DNA of 40,455 bases from Bacteroidales bacterium. GTDB taxonomy: Bacteria; Bacteroidota; Bacteroidia; Bacteroidales; UBA12170. The stretch lies in contig JADGDY010000021.1 of assembly GCA_016744655.1 (NCBI GenBank), positions 1 to 40,455 on the forward strand, read 5' to 3'. Made by a program: the position numbers and the translations under genes. The number at the start of each line of letters is the position of its first letter. Position 1 is the stretch's first letter. Shown here in pieces: positions 32,738-40,455 of this stretch. The notes under the pieces are model-generated. The model was given only the letters and a program-made list of their open reading frames with translations, was not told the origin of the DNA and searched no databases.

Positions 32738-32782
32738 ATTGTTATCATGGTGCGAAACAAAGTGGAGCACCATGATAACAAT
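32738..32782. repeat. 16-bp perfect inverted repeat downstream of the efflux operon
   Basis: ATTGTTATCATGGTGC (32738-32753) and its exact complement (32767-32782) enclose a 13-nt loop, GAAACAAAGTGGA. A loose T-rich stretch follows (TTTGTTTT). It could end the efflux operon or be a regulator site or a small mobile repeat. Confidence 0.7.
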
Positions 32783-32940
32783 GCAGTTTGTTTTAAAAGA
32801 ACCGCCAGATGATAGGGTTAGAATCAAACAGAAAGACACGCGGTGATAAAAAGTGTATTAAATCGCCGGAAGTCATACTGATGTTATAATCAGCAGAACT
32901 TTTCGGCTGAGCAATAGGGGAGTGATTTAAAATCAACTTT

Positions 32941-33003
32941 AGACCATTTTTAGAGCAAAAGATTGCTCCTTTGTTAAGACAAAACGGAGCTTTGTAACGG
33001 TCT
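32941..33003 (+). promoter_or_regulatory. possible leader RNA with alternative hairpins
   Basis: AGACC (32941-32945) can pair with GGTCT (32999-33003). Inside, GAGCAA (32953-32958) pairs with TTGCTC (32963-32968), but GCTCC (32965-32969) can instead pair with GGAGC (32986-32990), supported by TTTGT/ACAAA. The two inner pairings exclude each other. The T-rich TCTTAATTTTTAATT follows 28 bp before the activator ATG. Seen in sequence; function is inference. Confidence 0.35.
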
Positions 33004-33031
33004 TAATTTTTAATTAATTTAGCCTGACATT

Positions 33032-34390
33032 ATGAGTATATTAATCATAGACGACGATATAGCAGTTTGCACCTCTTTAAAGCTACTTTTAAAGCAGGCC
33101 AAATATGAAGCACATGCCTGTTATCAACCTGGGGAGGCTCTCCAATGGCTGCGCCAAAATAGTCCAGAATTAATACTCATGGACATGAATTATTCCATAG
33201 AAACCAGTGGACGAGAGGGTTTAGAATTGCTGCAAAAAGTGCGGATATTTCATCCTCTGGTTCCTGTAATTTTGATTACGGGTTGGGCGAGTATTGCTCT
33301 AGCCGTGGAAGGAATTAAAAATGGAGCTTCCGATTTTGTGAGTAAACCCTGGGACAATGATGGGCTTTTGCAATCCATAAAAAGCAATATTCAATGGGCT
33401 AAAATAAATATGGAAAGTGTTTCTAATAATCGCAAGGAGTTAAATCAGCAATTCGATTTGGGAGAAATTATTGGTGAACATGAATCTTTACTTGAAGTTT
33501 TGTCAATTTCGGGCCGAGTAGCTAGTAGTGAAGCCACCGTTTTGATTACCGGAGAAAGTGGAACAGGTAAGGAGTTGATTGCAGAGGTGATTCATAATAA
33601 CAGCAAACGAAAATCTAAAGAATTTATAAAAGTAAATCTTGGAGGAATTTCCGAAAGTTTATTCGAAAGCGAAATGTTTGGCCACAAAAAGGGAAGCTTT
33701 ACCGATGCTATTGCTGATAGAAAAGGTCGTTTTCAAATGGCTGAAGGAGGCACCATATTTCTCGATGAAATTGCAGAGCTTTCTTTAGCTTCCCAAGTGA
33801 AGTTATTGCGAGTATTACAAGAAAGAACCTATGAGGTTTTAGGGGAGAGTTCGGTGAGAAAAGCCAATGTGAGAGTGATTTGTGCCACCAATAAAAATCT
33901 AAGTGAAATGGTACAGCAGGGTAGTTTTAGAGAAGATTTATACTACCGAATTAATCTCATTCATATCCATAATCCAAGCCTGCGGCAACGTGTAACTGAT
34001 ATTCCTCTTTTGGCAAAATACTTTGTATCGCTTACTTGTAATGAAAATGAGCTGAACGAACCAAAACTAACAAAAGAAGCACTTTCTTTTTTAAAGCTTC
34101 AGAATTTTTCTGGAAACATTAGAGAACTGAAAAACTTGATGGAAAGGTGTGTGCTAATGAGAAATAAGTCAGAATTGGAACAAGCCGATATTGAGAAATA
34201 TTTGGACAAATTAGAGCCCCTAAGTTCAGCTGGGGGATTAAAGACTTTGAACCAAATAGAAAAGGAAGCCATCATTAAAGCAATGGAAGTATATAGTGGA
34301 AATGTTTCACGAGTAGCTAGGTCCTTAGGATTAAGTCGAGGTGCCCTATACCGTCGTTTCGAAAAACATGATATTCCTTATGAGCATTAA
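33032..34390 (+). CDS. NtrC-family sigma-54-dependent response regulator
   Basis: 452 residues. Receiver (1-120) with acidic pocket IIDDD, phospho-acceptor Asp51 in ILMDMNYS and Lys105 in VSKPWD; AAA+ domain (about 142-375) with Walker A GESGTGKE (174-181), the sigma-54 contact loop written GSFTDA (221-226) instead of GAFTGA, and Walker B TIFLDE; Fis-type helix-turn-helix at the end (VSRVARSLGLSRGALYRRFE). It should activate RpoN-dependent promoters, most simply the -24/-12 site at 26812. Its stop overlaps the kinase gene. Confidence 0.95.
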   Translation: MSILIIDDDIAVCTSLKLLLKQAKYEAHACYQPGEALQWLRQNSPELILMDMNYSIETSGREGLELLQKVRIFHPLVPVILITGWASIALAVEGIKNGASDFVSKPWDNDGLLQSIKSNIQWAKINMESVSNNRKELNQQFDLGEIIGEHESLLEVLSISGRVASSEATVLITGESGTGKELIAEVIHNNSKRKSKEFIKVNLGGISESLFESEMFGHKKGSFTDAIADRKGRFQMAEGGTIFLDEIAELSLASQVKLLRVLQERTYEVLGESSVRKANVRVICATNKNLSEMVQQGSFREDLYYRINLIHIHNPSLRQRVTDIPLLAKYFVSLTCNENELNEPKLTKEALSFLKLQNFSGNIRELKNLMERCVLMRNKSELEQADIEKYLDKLEPLSSAGGLKTLNQIEKEAIIKAMEVYSGNVSRVARSLGLSRGALYRRFEKHDIPYEH

Positions 34391-35672
34391 ATGGAAATTC
34401 ATATTCTGGGGCTTGTTGTTTTATCTTTCCACAGGCTTTCTTTTATATCATTTGCTTGATGTGAATAAATGGTATTTTGTAGCTGGTGAGGTTTTACTTT
34501 TACTGTCATTGGTTTTGTTTATTGTGCTTTATAACCAGTTGGTAAAACCCATTGAGACCATTAGCTCTGCCATTCATTTACTAAAAGAAAAAGATTTTAG
34601 TACTAGACTGAGTCCGGTAAAGCAAAAAGAAATTGACCTGCTTATTGAGGTTTATAACAAGATGTCGGAGCAATTGCATTTGGAACGTGTGGAACACGAA
34701 GAGAAAAATCTTTTTCTGGATAGGTTAATAGAAGCCTCACCTTCCGCAATTTTGATTTTGAACACCGAAAATGCAATAGAAAGAATGAATCCGGCTGCTT
34801 GTCAACTCTTTCAACTCTCCAACGAAAAGTTTTCTATTCTAGAATTTCCTCAGCTCCCTCCTCCATGGCCCGAAAAGCTAAAAACATTAGGAGAAGAGGG
34901 TTTCTCTAGTATTAAGCTTGATGGAATTAGAAGATTCAAAGCCAGCTATAATACTTTTATGGATAAAGGATTTTCTAGACCATTTATCTTAATTGAAGAA
35001 ATGACTAGAGAATTGGTACAAGCAGAAAGACAGAGTTATGAGAAAGTCATTCGGATGATGTCTCACGAAGTGAACAACTCGGTTGGAGCAGTAAATTCTG
35101 TTATGCAATCGGTATTGGGGATGAGTGACCAGTTGGACGAGAATATCAGAGTAGATGTGGAGCAAGCGCTTCAAATCTCCATGGACCGTAATAAGAGTTT
35201 GAACAGGTTTATGGCCAATTTTGCTGATGTGGTCAAACTTCCACTTCCACAAAAAAAGGAAGTAGAGGTTTCGGAGCTTATTAAAAAAGTATTGTCATTA
35301 TTCAATACCACTTTCCAATCTCATGAAATACAAATCATAGAAAAAACATCTCCACTAATCATAAAAGCCGACGCTGACCAAATGGAACAGGTATTGGTGA
35401 ATATCATTAAAAACAGTGTGGAAGCTATCTCAAACAAAGGAATAATTCAAGTAAAAATTAAAAGCAATAGCCTTTCTATTTTAGATAATGGAGGAGGCTT
35501 TAGTAAAGAGACAGTGGAGAAGCTTTTTACTCCATTTTATTCATCAAAACAAACAGGTCAGGGAATAGGATTAACCTTAGTACGTGAGATTTTAATCAAT
35601 CATGGATTTTCCTTTAAGCTCCATCGAAAAGACAAGGTTTTTACTGAGTTTTTGATGGTTTTTGGGGAATAA
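34380..35672 (+). CDS. membrane histidine kinase, NtrY-like, partner of the sigma-54 activator
   Basis: 430 residues from ATG 34380 (MSIKWKF), overlapping the regulator gene by 11 bp; ATG 34368 or GTG 34341 would lengthen it without adding conserved sequence. Two helices (about 4-25 and 32-52) with almost no periplasmic loop, a HAMP-like segment, a PAS-like domain (about 110-205), then the kinase core with phospho-acceptor His229 in RMMSHEVNNSVGAV, N box VNIIKNSVEAIS, G1 LDNGGGF and G2 GQGIGLTLVREI. The lack of a periplasmic domain suggests it senses a membrane or cytoplasmic cue. The convergent regulator gene begins 15 bp beyond the stop with no terminator between. Confidence 0.92.
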   Translation: MSIKWKFIFWGLLFYLSTGFLLYHLLDVNKWYFVAGEVLLLLSLVLFIVLYNQLVKPIETISSAIHLLKEKDFSTRLSPVKQKEIDLLIEVYNKMSEQLHLERVEHEEKNLFLDRLIEASPSAILILNTENAIERMNPAACQLFQLSNEKFSILEFPQLPPPWPEKLKTLGEEGFSSIKLDGIRRFKASYNTFMDKGFSRPFILIEEMTRELVQAERQSYEKVIRMMSHEVNNSVGAVNSVMQSVLGMSDQLDENIRVDVEQALQISMDRNKSLNRFMANFADVVKLPLPQKKEVEVSELIKKVLSLFNTTFQSHEIQIIEKTSPLIIKADADQMEQVLVNIIKNSVEAISNKGIIQVKIKSNSLSILDNGGGFSKETVEKLFTPFYSSKQTGQGIGLTLVREILINHGFSFKLHRKDKVFTEFLMVFGE

Positions 35673-35687
35673 GAAAAAAAGAATTCA

Positions 35688-36269
35688 TCAACCTCTCAAC
35701 AAATTAATCACCTCCACCACATTTCGAGTTCCTGTTTTCTGGTAGATATTACGGCGGTGGGTATCGATAGTATGACGACTTAGCTTTGTTTTCTCTGCCA
35801 TTTCTTCAGAGGACAAACCCTGACTCATTAAACTAATCAACTCCTCTTCTCGTTTACTAATTTCAAAACCTTGGAGGATTCTTTGATTAAAACCTCCTCT
35901 ATTTTGGTTTTTATATCGTTCAATGGCTTGTCCTAACTCCTCCACATCTACTGGTTTTACCAAATAGTCGAAGGCATTAGCTCGGAGTGCTTTTACCGAG
36001 TACTGTAGATGTCCTGTCACAAAGATAATCTCACCTTTAAAACCTTTGTCTTTTAACTGGTCTGCCAAATCCAAACCTGTAATTCCAGGCATTTCCACAT
36101 CAAGAAAAAGTATTTTAGGGTTTAAGCGTAATACTTGAACAAGTGCAACAGAAGGTGAAGATGCCATACCCATAACTTCTAAATCATCCGAAAAGAAATT
36201 CTCGATAACTGTATTGATTCTATCGCGCCCAGCAGCAGAATCATCAATAATAAAACAAGGAATGCGCAT
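35688..36269 (-). CDS. response regulator with LytTR-style receiver and LuxR-type helix-turn-helix
   Basis: 193 residues. The receiver has FIIDDS, phospho-acceptor Asp57 in LFLDVEMPGITGL, FVTGH and the FDYLVKPVD sequence typical of LytR/AlgR regulators; the output is a GerE/LuxR helix-turn-helix (about 130-193: SKREEELISLMSQGLSSEEMAEKT, then SRHTIDTHRRNIYQKTGTRN). Partner kinases are most likely the two LytS-type proteins encoded just upstream on the same strand. It has its own textbook promoter, 281 bp after the second kinase gene. The receiver/output combination is unusual. Confidence 0.92.
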   Translation of the reverse strand: MRIPCFIIDDSAAGRDRINTVIENFFSDDLEVMGMASSPSVALVQVLRLNPKILFLDVEMPGITGLDLADQLKDKGFKGEIIFVTGHLQYSVKALRANAFDYLVKPVDVEELGQAIERYKNQNRGGFNQRILQGFEISKREEELISLMSQGLSSEEMAEKTKLSRHTIDTHRRNIYQKTGTRNVVEVINLLRG

Positions 36270-36288
36270 AAGCGTAGAATTTATGTAA

Positions 36289-36319
36289 CAAATCTAAGAA
36301 AACATTTGTAATACTCAAA
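36289..36319 (-). promoter_or_regulatory. promoter of the LuxR-type response regulator
   Basis: On the minus strand TTTG (36316-36319), 19 bp, TAGATTTG (36289-36296): an exact match to both Bacteroidetes elements with ideal spacing, 19 bp before the ATG. Confidence 0.75.
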
Positions 36320-36461
36320 AATAAGTAGTCGCAATACTTAATTATAGCTATTACTATTCCAAAGCCTTTTGTAATATTGCTTAATAATAGATAGGTAATG
36401 TTGATAGATATGGTTTCCCACTCGCATCGGAGATTATGTTACATTGAGGATTTTGATTGAT

Positions 36462-36492
36462 AAGAGGTGTTTCTTGGGAAATGCCTCTTTTT
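36462..36492 (+). terminator. possible plus-strand terminator in the kinase-regulator gap
   Basis: AAGAGG (36462-36467) pairs with CCTCTT (36484-36489), supported by an inner TTTC/GAAA pair, and a T run follows on the plus strand. It is the first terminator-like site after the NtrY-like kinase gene in the plus direction. No plus-strand gene lies directly before it. Confidence 0.4.
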
Positions 36493-36550
36493 ATGTCTAC
36501 AAAGAAAGGTCATGAAGGTAAACATAGAAGTAAGCGATGTCATCCCTTTT

Positions 36551-38677
36551 TTAAACCCAAACGTCCACCAAAGTTCCCACAACTAAGGAACCTTCCAATA
36601 CATCCTCCACCAAATAAGAAATATCCCCACCATGCAGTTTATTATATCCAGTAATAATGGTTTTCACTATTTCCAGACCCTTGCCAGTATCGGTGGTTTT
36701 AAGCTCTTTTGACTTTGCTCGTCCTACTCCATTATCTTGAATACTAATTTTTACTCTTTTTAGCTCTTTAGAAACTATGACCCTTAATGTTCTATTATTA
36801 GCTTTTGGCCTTAAACCATGCTTGATGGCATTTTCTACGAAAGTATATATCAAAGAGTGAGGAATTTGAATTTTATCCCCCTCCACATTTTCATCTATGT
36901 TTATTCTATAATCCAACTCACCGTCCATCAGTTGTTTTTGAAGCACCAGATAATCTTCTACAAACTCTATTTCTTCTTCGAGGCTGGTACTCACTTTATC
37001 AGCATTCATCAAACCTCTACGCATTAATGCTGCAAATTTACCCAAGTAGAATATGGCCTTTTTCTTATCCTCTTTCATAAATAAATAGCCAATATTGTTT
37101 ACTGTGTTGAGTATAAAATGAGGTTCCATTTGCTTTTTCGACAAAGCCATTTGTTGTTGCATTAATTGCTTTTCGGTTTCAAAACGCTTTTGGGCTAAAA
37201 TATTCTGTGCTTTCTGAAGCAACCAAAAAAACAAGAAAATGAGAGAGAAAGCGATCAAATAAGCTAAGAAGCGCAAAGGATAAAATGGATTTTTGTCATA
37301 TTGAATTTGAATAATTCTTTCACTTGTAGAAATAACTAAATTTGATGGATCTGATACTGTGGGCTTTCTTGTAGAAAACCTATAACTATATGAGCCTTTT
37401 AAACTTGGAATCTCTAACAATACTGGATCATCCAATTTGCTTGAGTAAATTAAAAGCCCTCTTTCTTTTACCTCTACACTTAAAAATAGTTCCTTAAGTC
37501 CATCTCCATCAATATCGAGAAAATTATAATTATGTTGATTTTGTATGGCAGTACTAATAGTTTGTTCGTTAAACAATTCCATTTTTAATGTGGTATCTGT
37601 TATATATATGGAGCCTGTTTCATCGATTAAATAAATATGCTTACTATGTTCTTGAGGAGGATTTATAAAATCGAGGATACCAGATTCTTCTGTTATTATT
37701 GTACGCTGACTCACTAGAGTCCCCTTTCTATTGAATAGCAAAAGTTGATAAGACCCATCACCATTTTTTGAGTTTTCACAGAAATAGCCACATGCTATAT
37801 AGTTTCTATCACCTATGTTTACAGGAACCGGTCTAATATATGATCCAAGTCCACACTCAAATTCAATTGGAGGAAAGAGGAATTCAGAACGAGGAAACAA
37901 TTGATGAACCATAAGCCAAGTACTACTATCAGTATAAGGCATTGGATAATGTATATTTTCGTGGGCAGATACTCTACCCAAAACCTCCTCAACACCATCA
38001 CCATCCAAATCTTTAAAATGTAGAAATGAAGACAAACCTGCTGCAGTTTCAGGGGAAGAATACAGGGAGTCGTTATGCACATCATAGGTGAATACTTTTC
38101 TTGGAAATTTTGAATAGCCCCCATATAATACAAACACAAAGTCCTCAAACCCATCATTATTTACATCGATAAATTTTCCTCCAACATAATCAACATGAAC
38201 TCTATCTATATCAAAAACACCAACTTTTGCAATAAACCGATCTTCTCTCAGAACCTTTTGTTCTTCATAAGGGCTAATTACACTTAAAAGCAAAGAATCC
38301 TCCTCAACATGTAGACAATAAATCTCATGATTGCTATTATGATTATAATCTCCAATAATCACTCTATGCTTATTGAGCCATTTTCCTTTAAAGTTCCATT
38401 GTCCCAGTATATTTCCATCTGAATTTCGAATATAAAAAGACGCTACTAAGCCTCCATTATATCCTTTATAGATAAGCTCTTCAGGTCCATCTGAATTTAG
38501 ATCATAGTACCTCCTAATATGCTCATTACCTGTGGTAATAGACGAAACCACCTCAGCTTCATATTTTTCAAAATAATTAGGGCTAAGAATAATTAATAAA
38601 AGAAAAGTGTAAATGGATAACGCAAGAGGGTTTATCAGCCAATAAATTTTAGGTTTTTTAAATAGGTTTTCTTTCAT
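36551..38677 (-). CDS. LytS-type (PF06580) histidine kinase with FG-GAP/VCBS-like sensor
   Basis: 708 residues. Helix 1 (about 15-35); extracytoplasmic part to about 465 with repeated calcium-type loops, DLNSDG (59-64), DVNNDGFED (170-178), DLDGDG (222-227) and DIDGDG (387-392), as in FG-GAP/VCBS propeller blades; helix 2 (about 466-487); coiled linker; His_kinase domain with His519 in MEPHFILNTVNNI; ATPase part with VENAIKHG and DNGVGRAKS. The start lies 10 bp after the stop of the paralogous kinase. Its last dozen residues differ fully from those of the paralogue. The ligand is unknown. Confidence 0.92.
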   Translation of the reverse strand: MKENLFKKPKIYWLINPLALSIYTFLLLIILSPNYFEKYEAEVVSSITTGNEHIRRYYDLNSDGPEELIYKGYNGGLVASFYIRNSDGNILGQWNFKGKWLNKHRVIIGDYNHNSNHEIYCLHVEEDSLLLSVISPYEEQKVLREDRFIAKVGVFDIDRVHVDYVGGKFIDVNNDGFEDFVFVLYGGYSKFPRKVFTYDVHNDSLYSSPETAAGLSSFLHFKDLDGDGVEEVLGRVSAHENIHYPMPYTDSSTWLMVHQLFPRSEFLFPPIEFECGLGSYIRPVPVNIGDRNYIACGYFCENSKNGDGSYQLLLFNRKGTLVSQRTIITEESGILDFINPPQEHSKHIYLIDETGSIYITDTTLKMELFNEQTISTAIQNQHNYNFLDIDGDGLKELFLSVEVKERGLLIYSSKLDDPVLLEIPSLKGSYSYRFSTRKPTVSDPSNLVISTSERIIQIQYDKNPFYPLRFLAYLIAFSLIFLFFWLLQKAQNILAQKRFETEKQLMQQQMALSKKQMEPHFILNTVNNIGYLFMKEDKKKAIFYLGKFAALMRRGLMNADKVSTSLEEEIEFVEDYLVLQKQLMDGELDYRINIDENVEGDKIQIPHSLIYTFVENAIKHGLRPKANNRTLRVIVSKELKRVKISIQDNGVGRAKSKELKTTDTGKGLEIVKTIITGYNKLHGGDISYLVEDVLEGSLVVGTLVDVWV

Positions 38678-38687
38678 TTCACTCTAA

Positions 38688-40455
38688 TTACAAATGAATA
38701 ATCACTTTGGTTCCAGAAACATCAGCCCCTTCCAATACATCTACCACCACATAAGATATATCCCCACCATGCAGTTTATTATATCCAGCAATAATGGTCT
38801 TCACTATTTCCATTCCTTTACCAGTATCGGTGGTTTTGAGTTCTTTTGATTTTGCTCGCCCTACTCCATTATCTTGAATACTAATTTTTACTCTTTTTTG
38901 CTCTTTAGAAACTATAACCCTTAATGTTCTATCATTAACTTTTGGCCTTAAACCATGCTTGATGGCATTTTCTACGAAGGTATATATCAAAGAGTGAGGA
39001 ATTTGAATTTTATCCTCCTCCACATTTTCACCTATGCTTATTTTATAATCCAATTCTCCATCCATAAGTTGTTTTTGAAGCACCAAATAATCTTCTACAA
39101 ACTCTAATTCTTCTTCAAGACTTGTACTCGTTTTGTCTACATTCATTAAGCCTCTACGCATTAAAGCGGCAAATTTACCCAAGTAGAATATGGCCTTTTT
39201 CTTATCTTCCTGTAAAAATAAATAACCAATATTATTCACGGTATTGAGCATAAAGTGAGGTTCCATCTGTTTTTTCGATAGAGCCATTTGTTGTTGCATT
39301 AATTGCTTTTCGGTTTCGTAGCGGCTAGACACAATGGCTCTTTGAGCTTTCTGAAGCATCCAAAAAAGAAAAAACAATAACAAATAACCAAGGAAATATA
39401 TAGGATATTTCAATAAAAGATAAGGAGACTTTCTATATTTTATGGTATACATTAAATTATCTGCTTGTAGAATCAACAAAGGAGATTTTTGTGTTCCATC
39501 ATCAAGAATACTTATATGCCATTCAGAGATCCTCTTTTGATTAATAAGATCAATGAATATGGGATCTGTTAAATTAGATCTATAAACCATCACTTTTTTT
39601 GTTCTTATATCATTTCCCATAAACAACCTTTCGGGTTCGCCATCGCCATCAATATCTAATCTTTCTTCTTGAAGTGATTTTAATAAAACAGGATGTTTTG
39701 GTTCATCATATAAATGAATAATTAAGTTAGTATCACATATAAATATTTGTCCTTCCTTATTTACTAAATATAAATTATCATCATTTTCATCATATTGAGG
39801 AAGAAATTGCAAACTACTATGTTCCTCATTAGTTATTTGCTTCTCCTTCAATAATCTCCCTTTATTATCAAATAGTTTCAAATATCGGGAATTGGATTTC
39901 ACTAGTTCCTGCTGACTAGAAACAAAAGCAGCAATTCTTTTCTTTTTATTTATTATATAAAAGTATGAGACAACACTAGAACCTATTCCTACACCACATT
40001 CTACAGGTGGAAATAAATAATTTAAATCATTTTTGAAGTCCAAAACAACCAACCAAGCTTTATTATCTTTATATGGAATGTCATAATGGATATTCTCAGC
40101 GGCATAATTATCTCCTGTAACTTCTGGAATTCCATCATCGTTTAAATCTAAGTATTGTGCATTATTGATAATTCCTGTTCCACTCAAAGGCGAAGTAATA
40201 AAAGTATCTTGAACCAAGTTATACAGAAACGTGGCTCGGGGATACTTTGAATAGCCACTGTACAAGGTATATACAAATTCACTAAACTGATCACTATCTA
40301 TATCAAAAAATTGACCATCAACCTGAAGAACATCCGATAGTCCGTCATTATATACTCCTGCTTTTGAGAAATATTTATTCTCTATTTTAACGCCCTCATT
40401 TAGTAATAGTTCATTCACATTTAGAAATAAGGAATCATGATCCTGTGTAATACAA
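38688..40455 (-). CDS. LytS-type histidine kinase with FG-GAP/VCBS-like sensor, 5' end cut by window
   Basis: The frame is open to the window edge; residues upstream of GTG 40418 still align with the paralogue (TQDHDSLFLNV against VEEDSLLLSV), so that GTG is not the start and about 120 residues, including the first helix, are missing. Visible sensor motifs: FFDIDSDQFSEF, YLDLNDDG and LDIDGDGEPE, plus YSGYSKYPRATF. Helix 2 (LGYLLLFFLFWML) leads into a kinase region that differs from its neighbour at only about 18 of some 195 positions, including MEPHFMLNTVNNI. First gene seen of the tandem kinase pair. Confidence 0.9.
   Translation of the reverse strand, partial: CITQDHDSLFLNVNELLLNEGVKIENKYFSKAGVYNDGLSDVLQVDGQFFDIDSDQFSEFVYTLYSGYSKYPRATFLYNLVQDTFITSPLSGTGIINNAQYLDLNDDGIPEVTGDNYAAENIHYDIPYKDNKAWLVVLDFKNDLNYLFPPVECGVGIGSSVVSYFYIINKKKRIAAFVSSQQELVKSNSRYLKLFDNKGRLLKEKQITNEEHSSLQFLPQYDENDDNLYLVNKEGQIFICDTNLIIHLYDEPKHPVLLKSLQEERLDIDGDGEPERLFMGNDIRTKKVMVYRSNLTDPIFIDLINQKRISEWHISILDDGTQKSPLLILQADNLMYTIKYRKSPYLLLKYPIYFLGYLLLFFLFWMLQKAQRAIVSSRYETEKQLMQQQMALSKKQMEPHFMLNTVNNIGYLFLQEDKKKAIFYLGKFAALMRRGLMNVDKTSTSLEEELEFVEDYLVLQKQLMDGELDYKISIGENVEEDKIQIPHSLIYTFVENAIKHGLRPKVNDRTLRVIVSKEQKRVKISIQDNGVGRAKSKELKTTDTGKGMEIVKTIIAGYNKLHGGDISYVVVDVLEGADVSGTKVIIHL

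Larger units (their letters stand above)
32672..33031. other. 360-bp structured intergenic region before the sigma-54 activator gene
   Basis: It holds a 16-bp inverted repeat (32738-32782), a small TCAGC/GCTGA hairpin (32890-32910) and a nested set of stems at 32941-33003. I found no exact TAnnTTTG box or second -24/-12 site here. A 24-codon frame at 32772-32846 exists but shows no sign of being a gene. Confidence 0.6.

Noticed and set aside
32772..32846. 24-codon frame starting in the right arm of the long inverted repeat, a possible small exported peptide
   Set aside because: No leader-peptide features, no Gly-Gly site, no promoter, and its start lies within the inverted repeat; such short frames are expected by chance.
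36457..36654. Plus-strand frame of 65 codons overlapping the end of the LytS-type kinase gene
   Set aside because: It runs antisense to conserved kinase codons and its product is an unremarkable Lys/Pro-rich sequence.
1..40455. CRISPR arrays, tRNA and rRNA genes
   Set aside because: No regularly spaced repeats of suitable length and no tRNA or rRNA signature were seen on either strand by eye.

Overview
The window is an AT-rich segment of a Bacteroidota chromosome. Four things point there: two secreted proteins ending in type IX secretion (T9SS) sorting domains, recurring TAnnTTTG promoter boxes (the Bacteroidetes -7 element) just upstream of starts, the near absence of Shine-Dalgarno sequences, and the kinds of lipoprotein, polysaccharide-export and two-component families present. 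A free-living, possibly marine or gliding, member of Bacteroidia or Flavobacteriia is likely; the species cannot be read from the sequence.

Layout. Positions 1-240 hold mobile-element debris: the C-terminus of an IS982-type transposase and a possible IS200/IS605 right end. 582-12682 is mostly housekeeping: a secreted papain-fold peptidase, panB, a small lipoprotein, an alpha/beta hydrolase with tcdA, a four-gene minus-strand set (MFS transporter, DCC1-type oxidoreductase, small membrane protein, exported isochorismatase-like hydrolase), yebC with an SpmA/SpmB-like membrane protein and a TPMT-like methyltransferase, a pair of small membrane zinc ribbons, and gpmI. A compact divergent promoter separates gpmI from a CtpA-type protease. 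14934-18219 is a Wza-like/Wzc-like pair without glycosyltransferases; its tyrosine kinase ends in a (Tyr-Gly)13 tail. An RNase H follows, then two T9SS proteins, one of 1940 residues built from duplicated Ig-like, lamin-tail and PKD modules.

26743-35672 forms one regulatory and export unit: a convincing sigma-54 promoter, then adaptor (MacA/HlyD type), TolC-like channel, MacB-type ATPase and two FtsX-type permeases, and, after a structured 360-bp gap, an NtrC-type sigma-54 activator and its membrane histidine kinase. The simplest reading is that kinase and activator switch on the efflux operon through the -24/-12 promoter.

35688-40455 (minus strand) is a second signalling unit: two tandem paralogous LytS-type (PF06580) histidine kinases with extracytoplasmic FG-GAP/VCBS-like sensor regions, the first cut by the window end, and a response regulator joining a LytTR-style receiver to a LuxR-type helix-turn-helix. 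The kinase halves are nearly identical while the sensor halves have diverged, suggesting two inputs feeding one output. This unit, next to the sigma-54-controlled exporter, is the most promising candidate for a little-described system.

No tRNA, rRNA or CRISPR array was seen. Many starts were moved inward from the longest reading frame because the longer version would begin inside or upstream of a promoter box, or would hide a signal peptide or a conserved N-terminus.
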